Below are positions 8,901-15,936 of a stretch of DNA of 54,335 nt, in pieces. Positions within the stretch are counted from its first letter, which is position 1. Each line of letters begins with the position of its first letter. The notes under the pieces are model-generated. The model saw only the letters and a program-made list of their open reading frames with translations, did not search any database and was not told the origin of the DNA. The position numbers and the translations under genes are program-made. This DNA comes from Candidatus Parachristensenella avicola (GTDB lineage: Bacteria > Bacillota > Clostridia > Christensenellales > UMGS416): positions 1 through 54,335 of the forward strand of contig CAJFUN010000037.1 in the NCBI GenBank assembly GCA_904420205.1. The letters are read 5' to 3'.

Positions 8901-11210
8901 ATGCCTTGGAGCCATCTGACAGCCAATGATCGGTTTGGCGCCCTTGTGACCGGTGCGGGAGGCGGCTATCTCTGGTACGGCAATAGCCAGACCGGCAAAC
9001 TTACCCCATGGTTTAACGACCCCTTGCGGGATCCCAGCGCCCAGCTGCTGCTGTTAAGGGATACCAACTCTGGCGAAATATTTACGCCTTGGGATCAGCT
9101 CTGGTCCGCGCCCTGTCGGCGTCAAACGCGATATGGCCTGGGATATGTCGTGACGGAAGCGGCTTATGAAGAGATGGCGCTCAAGCTTGAGCAGTTCGTA
9201 CCTGCCGATTCAGCAGCCGTGCAGGTCAGCTGCCTGACGGTTCAGAATCAGACGTTGCGCTCGCGTACACTGGAGCTAACCCATGCGGTTCGTTGGGTGC
9301 TCGGGGATCGATATGGAGGCAACGGCGCGCAGCTTCGAGTGCGCCGGGCCCAGGATCCCAGGGTGTTATGGGTGGAAAACCCCCTGGAGAATGGATTTGA
9401 AGGGATGGCCTTCCATGGCATTGCTCAGGGAATGGAATCGGCTTCCTGCGACGAAGGACGCGTTTGGGGCCTTGGGGCCATGGACAAACCGCCGGCCGCG
9501 GCGCTGGCCGGGGCGTTGGATGCGGACTTTAATGAAGGTTGCGGCGGCATTACAGCCCTACGGCGGCGGTTGACCGTACAGCCGGGCGGGTCGGTGCGCT
9601 GCCTGCTGCTTTTGGGATGCCTGCAGCGGTGTGAGGATCTTCCGGCCGTCATGGCCCGCTGGGGATTGACCGAGCCCTTTGACCAGCGGCTGGCCGCGGT
9701 CCGGCAAACATGGGAACGCCGGCTAGCAGGGTTTCAAGCCGCTACACCTAACCGGGTTATGGATATTTTCGTGAATCGGTGGCTCCCTTATCAGACGTTG
9801 GCCAGCCGTTTCCTGGCTCGTACGGGCTACTACCAGGCGGGAGGGGCCTATGGTTTCCGCGACCAGCTGCAGGATTGTTTGGCTCTGATATGGATAATGC
9901 CGGAACAGGCAAGGACGCATCTGCTCCGGGCGTCAGCCCATCAATTTGAGGAGGGGGACGTGCAGCACTGGTGGCATGAGCCGAACCAGGGAATTCGTAC
10001 CCGTATCAGCGACGACCGGCTGTTCCTGCCCTATGTTACCTATGCCTATGTGGCCCACAGTGGAGATCGGGACGTGCTGAAAGAGAAGACGCCTTTCTTA
10101 TGCGCGCCGCAACTGGAAGAGGGGCAGGAGGATGCCTATGGCGCCGCGGAAGTTTCAGCGGAAAAGGCCAGTCTACTGGAGCATTGCCTGCGGGCGGTCG
10201 ATTACTCCTTGGACCGTTTTGGCGAGCATGGATTGCCCCTTATGGGTGGTGGCGACTGGAATGACGCCATGAACCTGGTTGGCATGAAGGGGCGGGGTGA
10301 AAGCGTCTGGTTGGGATTTTTCCTAGCGGACGTGCTTGAAAAATGCGTGGAACTGGCGCAGTGGGCCGGAGAACCGGAGCGGGCTGCCGCCTATCCGGCG
10401 AGGCTAGAGCAGCTTAAGAAGGATCTGGAGCAGTCCGGCTGGGACGGAGCGTGGTACAGAAGAGCCTATAATGACGAAGGCCGTCCGCTGGGAAGCCGAG
10501 AAAGCGCCGCCTGCCGCATTGACTGCTTGTCGCAATCCTGGGCAGTGCTCTCGGGTGTAGCTCCGCCGGCCCGAGCCCGGGCAGCATTGGATGCCGCCCT
10601 CCGAGCCCTGTGGGACCAAGATGCCGGTATCCTGGCGCTACTGACACCGCCCTTTGGGCAGGATGGCGATGCGGCAGGATATATTCAGGGATATTTACCG
10701 GGTATACGGGAAAACGGCGGGCAATATACCCATGGCGCGGCATGGATGGCCGCGGCGCTGGCAGAGGATGGCCGTGGAGAAGAAGCCGAAAGGCTGTGGC
10801 TCCAGCTGTTGCCGCTCAGCCATAGCATGACGCCGGCCGATGCCCAGCTTTACCAAGGAGAGCCCTATGCTGTAGCGGCAGATGTCTATACGCACCCGCA
10901 GCACAAAGGGCGGGCAGGGTGGACTTGGTATACGGGATCAGCCGCTTGGCTCTATGTGGTGGCGCTGGAGAAGATTCTAGGTGTTCGCATACGCGGTGAG
11001 CAGCTGACCATTTCGCCGTGCATCCCATCCCGATGGGATGGATTTACCGCGCGCATTCCGGTGCAAGGCGCGATCGTTGCCATAACCGTAGAGAATCCCC
11101 ATCATGTGGAGCAAGGTATAATTTCCCAGGAGGCAGACGGGCGAGCCGTAGCGCCGGGCCCCATCAGCCTTATGCCGCCGCCGCGACATATTCGTATCGT
11201 AATGGGATAA
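2955..11210 (+). CDS. Cyclic beta-1,2-glucan synthase-like protein (GT84, GH189-type and GH94 domains)
   Basis: A 2751-residue membrane enzyme with the architecture of cyclic beta-1,2-glucan synthases (NdvB/Cgs). Membrane segments lie near residues 1-20, 395-435, 790-820 and 905-940. Between them is the GT84 glycosyltransferase, with LDADT near residue 602 (metal/UDP-glucose site), HDLLEG near 713 and RLHRWIRGDW near 747 (the R/QxxRW processive motif). The middle region (about 950-1470, with SWSGTMFEYLLP and RPWGVSEAGY near 1315) matches the glycoamylase-like cyclisation domain now placed in GH189. Two beta-sandwich modules follow (about 1490 and 1960) and a GH94 phosphorylase-like catalytic domain with GGDWNDAMN near 2433. 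The start has AGGAGG 8 bases upstream. No export ABC gene adjoins it. The GH94 part alone could make it a phosphorylase-like enzyme, but the full architecture argues for synthesis. Confidence 0.9.
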   Translation: MEIFFLLILATVSLIAVAWIARRAKRTVERTPLAPPATLAEKHRRLERCAADTASAQAARALADIFGQLQQMELPQGTDATGAMVWLDDNAFYLRQQAVQLAREFATRRSERLPIQGKGLRVAQVAKTVLERCQGPLKRQSLVDLLVSLQRRGTLCMDEIWALPLYLRLALLERAAQSAQDAERTRATWDMAQQVCDRLMGQPPNQVKAILEELRPLDRPGENTIFVESLSRQLMEQGGQTHHALMALDKLLERRGCMLEDLVLEEHRRQAEEDSRISTVMNSLWFLDRQLWLEVFEESSRVEQLLRQDPGGIYPAMDEASRKSYRQQVRTLSRRWGIQEGYLCRRALDCARKGRHPGDEIGWYLMDPEGIEQLAQRVHHRMQPITYREKLTRWQAPSMLLALFLAAELGLILSRMTPWPAAVGIALLLLPALYYWVRRLVEKGLTQDEPVMPLPRLALADGIPARGKTCVVITALVSTPEKCRALFKRLEAFYLGNREQHAVFALLADLPQADTVTAQGDDEVLQAGLEAARALNERWGAHKFVFLLRSRRELEGKWTGWERKRGALLMLNNLIAHGQSGDFLEAAQAYPALKNVAYVLTLDADTVLLPGTLRPLVGTMMHPLHQPVVQRGRVISGYGLIQPRLRVMAQDAAASSFAQQVNGIGGVEPYMTAGYDFYQKFFHRAIFTGKGIYSVKAYDEVLATAIEENRVLSHDLLEGSFLRAGLASDITLMDGCPATVHGYFSRLHRWIRGDWQLIPYMGRDIPTQKGPRRNPLPALCRWQMADNLVRSLRAPAMLGAILISALAGGLGPLLTLMAIAALMEGLGQSLRQWARGEGRGLPLWEAAGRTLRGLLLLPIESYLSLDAVCRTLGRLHSRRRMLQWTTAADAELGAPDRWWKAYRRWRGAALTGAAVVAAGWFSGQLASCGILGVFWMLAPLWAYHVSLPRRKEEPEPLSASQLLDVRLVARRTYHYFERFVEPAHGYLPPDNVQLDPFKGVASRTSPTNMGLAMVSIVTGWYMGYSAMDTVLQKLEGMLQTMESLEKWKGHWFNWYDTVTRAPLPPRYISSVDSGNLLACLWMTDALLLRALEVGPILPGQIQGWADTWTLHCIRRKVSEDTLSAQLRAAGSEAQMPELAHRLQRALKGEKEGWGGLLAAQLDALDKAGLLQKGAAWSDATRDRIMQLRDRIKEACRMDLTALYDKKRGLFLIGLDPDGPVPEQGACYDLMASEARILSLVAIAKGDVPAEHWRRLARPVALAGDGISLWSWSGTMFEYLLPTLFFTHEPGTLLGDMVEGAVTEQIARGSVTGRPWGVSEAGYYEFDLNMQYQYRAFGIPQLGMKSGLEQDQVIAPYATLMAYPFAPLESWKNMRRFMELEALGDYGFFEAVDFTATRIEPGANYKLVASYMVHHQAMGFLSVASALQGGLLQESFGEIPQVRAVQPLLGEMTATRDQAIDRSSPTVKAGRRAKLPRRELRQARHYENSQGLWPPQAHLLSNGRYHIMLNVSGCGFSRYRQAAVSRWRDDVYRTEYGWNFYIKQDALPQARRLFPLETDSRAPSKTVFEPHRALFTTQAERIQATMEVYVDGQYDGEIRRITLENTGARPETVTIYSYMELALQQQQADEAHPGFHNLFVQTDADANQRLLTAERRKRSRQEEPLACALQVQAAESARFSFDTSRERALGRGRSAAHPRLLEQGLSGTTGGVLDPCLATGVELTLAPGEQAVLRYALAMGESADTAAGAAKSMLLRDGLDMAWAREQAVLSYLGIRPNQLTFFHALLPFALYGRPVQRAVAKARMQNEHKESALWPLGISREAPILLMELSDAAHTEQVLHLVKAHAWLRIHGVETTLAVIYRDHGDYQRTLRERLYQTILSGPDRERMDRTGGVYLIDQDQCSAAQMGALRAAARVVLKAGSTMTYQLQSDEQSCLLRPTTVPQQGPGSLDEEELLYPNGYGGFTIENYDYVIRNQGERQTPMPWSHLTANDRFGALVTGAGGGYLWYGNSQTGKLTPWFNDPLRDPSAQLLLLRDTNSGEIFTPWDQLWSAPCRRQTRYGLGYVVTEAAYEEMALKLEQFVPADSAAVQVSCLTVQNQTLRSRTLELTHAVRWVLGDRYGGNGAQLRVRRAQDPRVLWVENPLENGFEGMAFHGIAQGMESASCDEGRVWGLGAMDKPPAAALAGALDADFNEGCGGITALRRRLTVQPGGSVRCLLLLGCLQRCEDLPAVMARWGLTEPFDQRLAAVRQTWERRLAGFQAATPNRVMDIFVNRWLPYQTLASRFLARTGYYQAGGAYGFRDQLQDCLALIWIMPEQARTHLLRASAHQFEEGDVQHWWHEPNQGIRTRISDDRLFLPYVTYAYVAHSGDRDVLKEKTPFLCAPQLEEGQEDAYGAAEVSAEKASLLEHCLRAVDYSLDRFGEHGLPLMGGGDWNDAMNLVGMKGRGESVWLGFFLADVLEKCVELAQWAGEPERAAAYPARLEQLKKDLEQSGWDGAWYRRAYNDEGRPLGSRESAACRIDCLSQSWAVLSGVAPPARARAALDAALRALWDQDAGILALLTPPFGQDGDAAGYIQGYLPGIRENGGQYTHGAAWMAAALAEDGRGEEAERLWLQLLPLSHSMTPADAQLYQGEPYAVAADVYTHPQHKGRAGWTWYTGSAAWLYVVALEKILGVRIRGEQLTISPCIPSRWDGFTARIPVQGAIVAITVENPHHVEQGIISQEADGRAVAPGPISLMPPPRHIRIVMG

Positions 11211-11216
11211 TTCAAC

Positions 11217-11256
11217 AAAAAAATGCTGGCAGACCAATGTCTGCCAGCATTTTTTT
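11217..11256. terminator. Bidirectional terminator between the glucan synthase and potD
   Basis: AAAAAAATGCTGGCAGAC pairs perfectly with GTCTGCCAGCATTTTTTT around a CAAT loop. Runs of A on one side and T on the other let it work for both convergent genes, which end at 11210 (plus) and 11269 (minus). Confidence 0.93.
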
Positions 11257-11268
11257 CTAGATGGGGAA

Positions 11269-12315
11269 TTAGTTGGAGGTCTTCACCTTCAGCCAGGCTT
11301 CGTCATATTTTTCATTATAATCGCCTAGATCGTGGAAGAAGGTGCAGCGGGCCAGCTCCTCATCGCTGGGATAAGCTACAGGATTGTTTTTCATGGAATC
11401 GTCAAAGAGGTCATAGGTACCTTGATTTGGCGTGGAATAGGCTACGTATTCGATGTTTTTCAGGGCAATATCCGGGCGGCACATGAAGTCAATGAACTTT
11501 TCGGCCAGCTCCGGATTCTCGCTGGTAGCGGGGATGACCATGGAGTCCATCCAAACGTTGGAACCTTCCTTAGGCAGGCAGTAGGCCAGATCGCTGTTCT
11601 CCTCAATAGCGTCGATCACGTAACCGGAATAGACCAAGGCCAACGCCGCCTCGCCCTGGATCATCTTATCCTTCACCTCGTCCATTACATAAGCCAGTAC
11701 CAGGGGCTTTTGATCGATCAGGGTTTGGGTGGCTTCGGCCAGCTCCTGCTCGTCGCGGGAGTTGATGTCGTAGCCGTTCTGGCGCAGGCCTACCATCAGC
11801 GAATCGCGGGCGGAATCATACATGAGAATCTTCTTGGCATATTGCTCGTCAAATAGGGCGCTCCAGGAATCAATCTCACCGTTGACCATGGTCTTGTTGT
11901 AGAGAATGCCTACGGTACCCCACATGTAGGGGATCGAGTGCTTATTTCCGGGGTCAAAGGCGCTGTCGCGGAACTTTTCCATAATATATTTAGCGTTGGG
12001 AATGTTATCATAATTGAGCTCATGCAGCATGTCGTTCTGAATCAGGCGCTCAATCATATAGTCGGAGGGAATCAGCACGTCGTATTTTCCGCCGCCGGAT
12101 TTGATCTTGGTGTACATTTCCTCGTTGGAGCCGAAGGTATCATATTTGACCCTAATTCCCGTCTCCTCCTCGAACTGCTTCAGCACGTCCATGTCGATGT
12201 ACTCACCCCAGTTATACACGCTGATGGTGGGCTGGCTGCTTCCGCAGCCGGCGGACAAAAGTGCAATGGACAGCACCATCGCCAGGCACAGGGCAACGCT
12301 CATGATCTTCTTCAT
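11269..12315 (-). CDS. potD: Spermidine/putrescine ABC transporter substrate-binding lipoprotein
   Basis: A 348-residue extracytoplasmic binding protein that captures polyamines and delivers them to the PotBC channel. The N terminus is a lipoprotein signal (basic start, hydrophobic run, then SAGC near residue 24), so it is tethered to the outer membrane face. ISVYNWGEYID right after the anchor, FEEETGIRVKYDTFGSNEEM and the YMWGTVGILYNK segment are typical of the PotD/PotF family. It is the last gene of the regulator-potABCD operon, 27 bases after potC, and ends at a strong terminator. Its ribosome binding site (AAAGGAAA) is weaker than those of the upstream genes. Spermidine or putrescine preference cannot be decided by reading. 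Confidence 0.95.
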   Translation of the reverse strand: MKKIMSVALCLAMVLSIALLSAGCGSSQPTISVYNWGEYIDMDVLKQFEEETGIRVKYDTFGSNEEMYTKIKSGGGKYDVLIPSDYMIERLIQNDMLHELNYDNIPNAKYIMEKFRDSAFDPGNKHSIPYMWGTVGILYNKTMVNGEIDSWSALFDEQYAKKILMYDSARDSLMVGLRQNGYDINSRDEQELAEATQTLIDQKPLVLAYVMDEVKDKMIQGEAALALVYSGYVIDAIEENSDLAYCLPKEGSNVWMDSMVIPATSENPELAEKFIDFMCRPDIALKNIEYVAYSTPNQGTYDLFDDSMKNNPVAYPSDEELARCTFFHDLGDYNEKYDEAWLKVKTSN

Positions 12316-12342
12316 TCTTGTCGGTTTCCTTTCAGATAATGT

Positions 12343-13122
12343 CTATACCTTGGCCGCAGAACGCTCTCGTGCAGAGCGGCGGTTTAGGATAAGCAAAAGG
12401 GTAAGCACGGTAACGAACATCAGGGTGGAGAGCGCGTATACCGTGGGCTCGATGCCGCGCTTGGCGGAGGAATAGACGTAAATGGACAGATTTTGTACGC
12501 CGGAAGAAGTAAAGTAAGAGATGATAAAATCATCAATGGACATGGTAAAGGCCATAAGCGCGCCAGTTACCACACCGGGCATGATCTCCGGAAGAATGAC
12601 CTTGCGCAGCGCATAGAGCGGCGACGCGCCTAGATCCAATGCCGCCTCGTATAGGTTGCTATCCATCTGACGCAGCCGGGGCAATACGGAGAAAATCACA
12701 TAGGGAATGTTGAAGGCGATATGCGAGAGCAGCATAGTGAAGAATCCCAGCTCCAGCTGCATGAAAAGATACAGGATCATTAGCGAAATACCGGTGACGA
12801 TCTCCGGGTTGACGATGGGCAGATAGGTGATATTCAGCACCAGGGCCTGGGGCTTACGCTTCAGCGCGTAGATTCCCACCGAAGCCAGCGTCCCAATGGC
12901 CGTAGCCAGCAGGGCAGCTAAAACCGCAATGACAATCGTGTTGTAGAGCGCCTGCAGAATCTGCTCGTTCTGAAAAAGCTCAATATACCAGCGGAAGGAA
13001 AAACCGGTGATATTCCCACGGGACTTCCCGCTATTGAAGGAAAGTACGATCATCACCAGGATAGGCGCGTACAGAAAGACAAGCAGAAGGCCCATATAGA
13101 TATTCTTGACCGCCCGCTTCAT
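12343..13122 (-). CDS. potC: Spermidine/putrescine ABC transporter permease PotC
   Basis: A 259-residue inner-membrane permease with about six hydrophobic segments, forming the translocation channel with PotB. The coupling-loop motif EAALDLGASPLYALRKVILPEIMPG (EAA motif, about residues 157-180) contacts the ATPase PotA. Its FSFRWYIELFQN segment and the SIDDFIISYFTSS segment are characteristic of PotC. The ATG at 13122 directly follows the TAA of potB with no spacer, so translation of the two is probably coupled and the ribosome binding site lies inside the potB end. Confidence 0.95.
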   Translation of the reverse strand: MKRAVKNIYMGLLLVFLYAPILVMIVLSFNSGKSRGNITGFSFRWYIELFQNEQILQALYNTIVIAVLAALLATAIGTLASVGIYALKRKPQALVLNITYLPIVNPEIVTGISLMILYLFMQLELGFFTMLLSHIAFNIPYVIFSVLPRLRQMDSNLYEAALDLGASPLYALRKVILPEIMPGVVTGALMAFTMSIDDFIISYFTSSGVQNLSIYVYSSAKRGIEPTVYALSTLMFVTVLTLLLILNRRSARERSAAKV

Positions 13123-13938
13123 TTAAATCAGCCCCCTTCCTTCGGTATCGCCGCCAAAGCGGTTCATGATGGCCATGGATACCAGCATAATGGCCATCAT
13201 GAACAGGCTCATCATGCTGCCCAGATTCCAATTGCCACTGGTGAGGAACTGCTGCTCGATGAGGTCGCCAAAGAGCATAAAATGACTGCCGCCCAGCAGG
13301 CGGGAGATCACGAAAGTCGTGACGGCCGGCATAAATACCATGGTCACGCCAGAGATGATGCCGGGAACGGACATGGGCAGGATTACCTTGAGAAAAACGC
13401 GGGCCGGGGACGCGCCCAAATCCTGGGCCGCCTCGATATAAGAGTGGTCAATCTTCTGCAAAGCCGTCAGAATAGGCAGGATCATGAAGGGCAGATAGTT
13501 ATACACCATGCCCAGCAGCACTGCGTTAGCATTATAGAGGAAGGTGACGGTGGAAAGCCCCATGGCCTGCAGCAGGGTATTGATCAGTCCGGTGTTTTCC
13601 AGCAGCGTCATCCAGGAATAGGTACGCAGCAGGAAGTTCATCCACATCGGCAGCATGAACAGCACCGAGAGCACACCGCCATTCTTGCGCCGAGAAAGAA
13701 TATAGGCCGCCGGATAGGCCAGCACCAGGCAGATCACCGTACATAGGAAAGCGAGCCCCACCGAGCGCCAAAGCACGCCCATATAGGCCGGATCAAGGGC
13801 ACTGGTTAGGTTGGCCAGGGTAAAGGCGCCGCTTTTATCGGTAAAGGCGTAATACACGATGAGGGCGATGGGCGCTAAGGTAAAGATAACCATCCAGATG
13901 AGATAGGGATAGGCGAAGAAGCGGGTCTTGAATTTCAT
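13123..13938 (-). CDS. potB: Spermidine/putrescine ABC transporter permease PotB
   Basis: A 271-residue inner-membrane permease with six predicted membrane helices, partner of PotC. It carries the EAA coupling motif EAAQDLGASPARVFLKVILP in its second half, and the LMFGDLIEQQF and NWNLGSMMSLFMM segments found in PotB. It starts one base after the potA stop, so the operon is tightly packed and translation is probably coupled. Confidence 0.95.
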   Translation of the reverse strand: MKFKTRFFAYPYLIWMVIFTLAPIALIVYYAFTDKSGAFTLANLTSALDPAYMGVLWRSVGLAFLCTVICLVLAYPAAYILSRRKNGGVLSVLFMLPMWMNFLLRTYSWMTLLENTGLINTLLQAMGLSTVTFLYNANAVLLGMVYNYLPFMILPILTALQKIDHSYIEAAQDLGASPARVFLKVILPMSVPGIISGVTMVFMPAVTTFVISRLLGGSHFMLFGDLIEQQFLTSGNWNLGSMMSLFMMAIMLVSMAIMNRFGGDTEGRGLI

Positions 13939-13939
13939 G

Positions 13940-15004
13940 CTACGCCTCCATCAGCTTCATGATATGGATATCCTCCGGCCGTATGATCAAACCGACCGAC
14001 GCGCCGGCTTCCCGGAAGGTCGTATCCTGCACCATCCACAAATGATCCTGGGTATCGCGGATCATCATCTCGTAATGGACGCCCTTAAATACCACGGACT
14101 CTACGATGCCGGTAATTTGAGCGTGCTCCGGGTTAACCATATAGATGTCCTCGGGACGGATGACGATTTCGATGGGTTCATTGGGGGCGAATCCCTTATC
14201 GACGCAGTCCATCTCCAGATTCCCCAGCCGCACCAGCTCGTCTTTGATCATCACGCCGGGAAAAATATTGCTCTCACCGATAAAGTCGGCGACAAAGTGG
14301 TTTTTCGGTTCGTTATATACGTCTTGCGGCTTGCCGATCTGCTGGATACGGCCACCCGACATGACCACTACAGTGTCGCTCATGGTGAGCGCTTCCTCTT
14401 GGTCATGGGTAACGTAGATAAAGGTGATGCCCAGCTGCTGCTGCATGTTCTTCAGTTCGATCTGCATTTCTTTGCGCTTTTTCAGATCCAACGCGCCCAG
14501 CGGTTCGTCCAGCAGCAGCACCTCCGGCTCGTTAACCAAGGCGCGGGCAATGGCAATACGCTGCTGCTCGCCGCCGGAAAGACTCGTCACCTTGCGCTTC
14601 TGATAGCCGCTGAGCCCTACCAACTCCAGCATGGCCGCCACTTTCTTCTCAATGACGGCGCGATCCATCTTTTTAATATTCAGCCCAAAGGCGATGTTAT
14701 CGGCTACGTTAAGATGGGGGAAAAGGGCATAGCGCTGAAATACCGTATTGACCTGCCGTTGATAGGGCGGGATTGCGCTGACATCTTTGCCGTTGATCAA
14801 GATCTCGCCGCTGGTCGGCGTATCAAAACCAGCGATCAGCCGCAGCATCGTAGTCTTGCCGCAGCCCGAAGGACCTAGAAGGGTGACAAACTCGCGTTTT
14901 CGGATATAGAGGTTCAGATGATCCAGCGCTACCTTTTCAGCGTCGGCGTCTGTAAAAACCTTCGTAATGTCTTTAAGCTCAATCAGGCGGAAATCTTCAA
15001 CCAT
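13940..15004 (-). CDS. potA: Spermidine/putrescine ABC transporter ATP-binding protein
   Basis: A 354-residue ATPase that powers polyamine import. The nucleotide-binding domain shows Walker [10 protein letters not shown] (about 44-52), the Q-loop, the ABC signature LSGGEQQR, Walker [13 protein letters not shown] and the H-loop YVTHDQEEA. The C-terminal region (about 240-354) is the TOBE-type regulatory domain normal for PotA, with VIRPEDIYM and IRPEDIHIM repeats. The start has AAGGAGG 11 bases upstream. It sits 27 bases after the regulator gene, so it is the first transporter gene of the operon. Confidence 0.96.
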   Translation of the reverse strand: MVEDFRLIELKDITKVFTDADAEKVALDHLNLYIRKREFVTLLGPSGCGKTTMLRLIAGFDTPTSGEILINGKDVSAIPPYQRQVNTVFQRYALFPHLNVADNIAFGLNIKKMDRAVIEKKVAAMLELVGLSGYQKRKVTSLSGGEQQRIAIARALVNEPEVLLLDEPLGALDLKKRKEMQIELKNMQQQLGITFIYVTHDQEEALTMSDTVVVMSGGRIQQIGKPQDVYNEPKNHFVADFIGESNIFPGVMIKDELVRLGNLEMDCVDKGFAPNEPIEIVIRPEDIYMVNPEHAQITGIVESVVFKGVHYEMMIRDTQDHLWMVQDTTFREAGASVGLIIRPEDIHIMKLMEA

Positions 15005-15031
15005 AGCGCGGAGAACCTCCTTAAAAAGAAA

Positions 15032-15571
15032 TTAGAAGCTTGGCGGATGGGCCACCCAGATAAAAGTAGCGGGCGTCTTGCCCGGATTTACAATTTGATG
15101 GGGCATATTGGAACGAAAATAAAAGGATTCACCCTTTTTTAGGCGGTGCCGCTTGCCGCCATGAATAACCGCCAGCGAACCGGAGAGGCAGTAACCGAAC
15201 TCCTCGCCCACATGGGGATCCTCGCGAGAGGTGCTGGCCCCGGGGTTTAGCGTCATCAGGATAGGCTCCATCAGGTTCTTCTGGGCGTTCGGAATCAGCC
15301 ATTCCACCTTGAAGCCTGCGTCCTCATCCACCTTTTCAAATACGTCGGCAGCGGTAAAAACCACCTTTTCCTGGGGCGTTTCAGTGAAAAACTCGGTCAG
15401 ATTGGTGCCTAGCGCCTCCAGAATATCGACCAGCGTCGCAATGGAGGGGGAAGTGAGGTCCCGCTCCAGCTGGGAAAGGAAACCCTTCGTCAGCTCGGTG
15501 CGGCTGGCCAGATCTTCCAGCGTCATGTCGTGGGTCAAGCGGAGACTGCGGATCTTACTGCCGATCTCCAT
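15032..15571 (-). CDS. XRE-family regulator with C-terminal cupin domain
   Basis: A 179-residue DNA-binding regulator: helix-turn-helix (about 1-62, IRSLRLTHDMTLEDLASRT then GFLSQLERDLTSPS) and a cupin ligand-binding domain (about 105-175, with DPHVGEEFGYCLSG and KKGESFYFRSNMPHQIVNPG). The family includes PuuR-type polyamine regulators, and this gene heads the potABCD operon, so polyamine-responsive autoregulation is the natural inference. The three half-sites at 15671-15698, just downstream of its promoter, would be its operator, a position that suggests repression. The ligand itself is not shown by the sequence. AGGAGG lies just upstream of the ATG at 15571. Confidence 0.92.
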   Translation of the reverse strand: MEIGSKIRSLRLTHDMTLEDLASRTELTKGFLSQLERDLTSPSIATLVDILEALGTNLTEFFTETPQEKVVFTAADVFEKVDEDAGFKVEWLIPNAQKNLMEPILMTLNPGASTSREDPHVGEEFGYCLSGSLAVIHGGKRHRLKKGESFYFRSNMPHQIVNPGKTPATFIWVAHPPSF

Positions 15572-15670
15572 TTCATTCCTCCTTTTTTAAGACCAAAAGG
15601 GCGGCCGCCCAGCGGGCCCATGCGGACCGGCGGAGCAGCCAGTGTAAGGGGTAAAGAAGGTTTGCATTCT

Positions 15671-15698
15671 CTAAACACAAAGTTTAGTTTCCCTAAAC
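15671..15698. promoter_or_regulatory. Triple half-site operator for the polyamine operon
   Basis: CTAAAC at 15671-15676, GTTTAG at 15682-15687 and CTAAAC at 15693-15698 alternate in orientation with exact 11-base spacing, giving two overlapping 17-base palindromes on one face of the helix. They lie just downstream of the predicted transcription start of the regulator-pot operon. The cupin-XRE protein encoded next to it is the likely ligand-dependent binder. Confidence 0.7.
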
Positions 15699-15708
15699 AA
15701 ACGATATA

Positions 15709-15737
15709 TTTGTATCATAAAAGAAGCGGAATGTCAA
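15709..15737 (-). promoter_or_regulatory. Promoter of the regulator-potABCD operon
   Basis: On the minus strand TTGACA (15737-15732) is followed after 17 bases by TACAAA (15714-15709). Transcription would start near 15702, at the edge of the triple operator. The remaining non-coding sequence between 15572 and 15936 shows only the dapB terminator. Confidence 0.65.
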
Positions 15738-15888
15738 TGGCCGGAGCACAAAAAGCGACAAAGATTTCCCAGCGCTACCTAGGCGCCTTAGTATGGATCA
15801 TAAAAAACATGAAAATTCAGGAGAAATTTACATGTCTCAAAGCTTGACGTAACAGTCCGATTGCGAGGCTCCTACGGAAGGCAGAAGA

Positions 15889-15925
15889 CAAAAAGGCCGC
15901 CGCCCAGAAGGGCGGCGGCGAAAAA
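15889..15925 (-). terminator. Terminator of the dapA-dapB operon
   Basis: GCCGCCGCCC and GGGCGGCGGC flank a short AGAA loop, with a run of T on the minus-strand 3' side (AAAAAGG on plus). It lies 12 bases past the dapB stop. The A-rich flank on the other side could let it act on both strands. Confidence 0.9.
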
Positions 15926-15936
15926 TGCGGAAGCGA

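Noticed and set aside
13928..14878. 316-codon open frame opposite potA
   Set aside because: Mirror of the ABC ATPase motifs in another frame; no recognisable domain.
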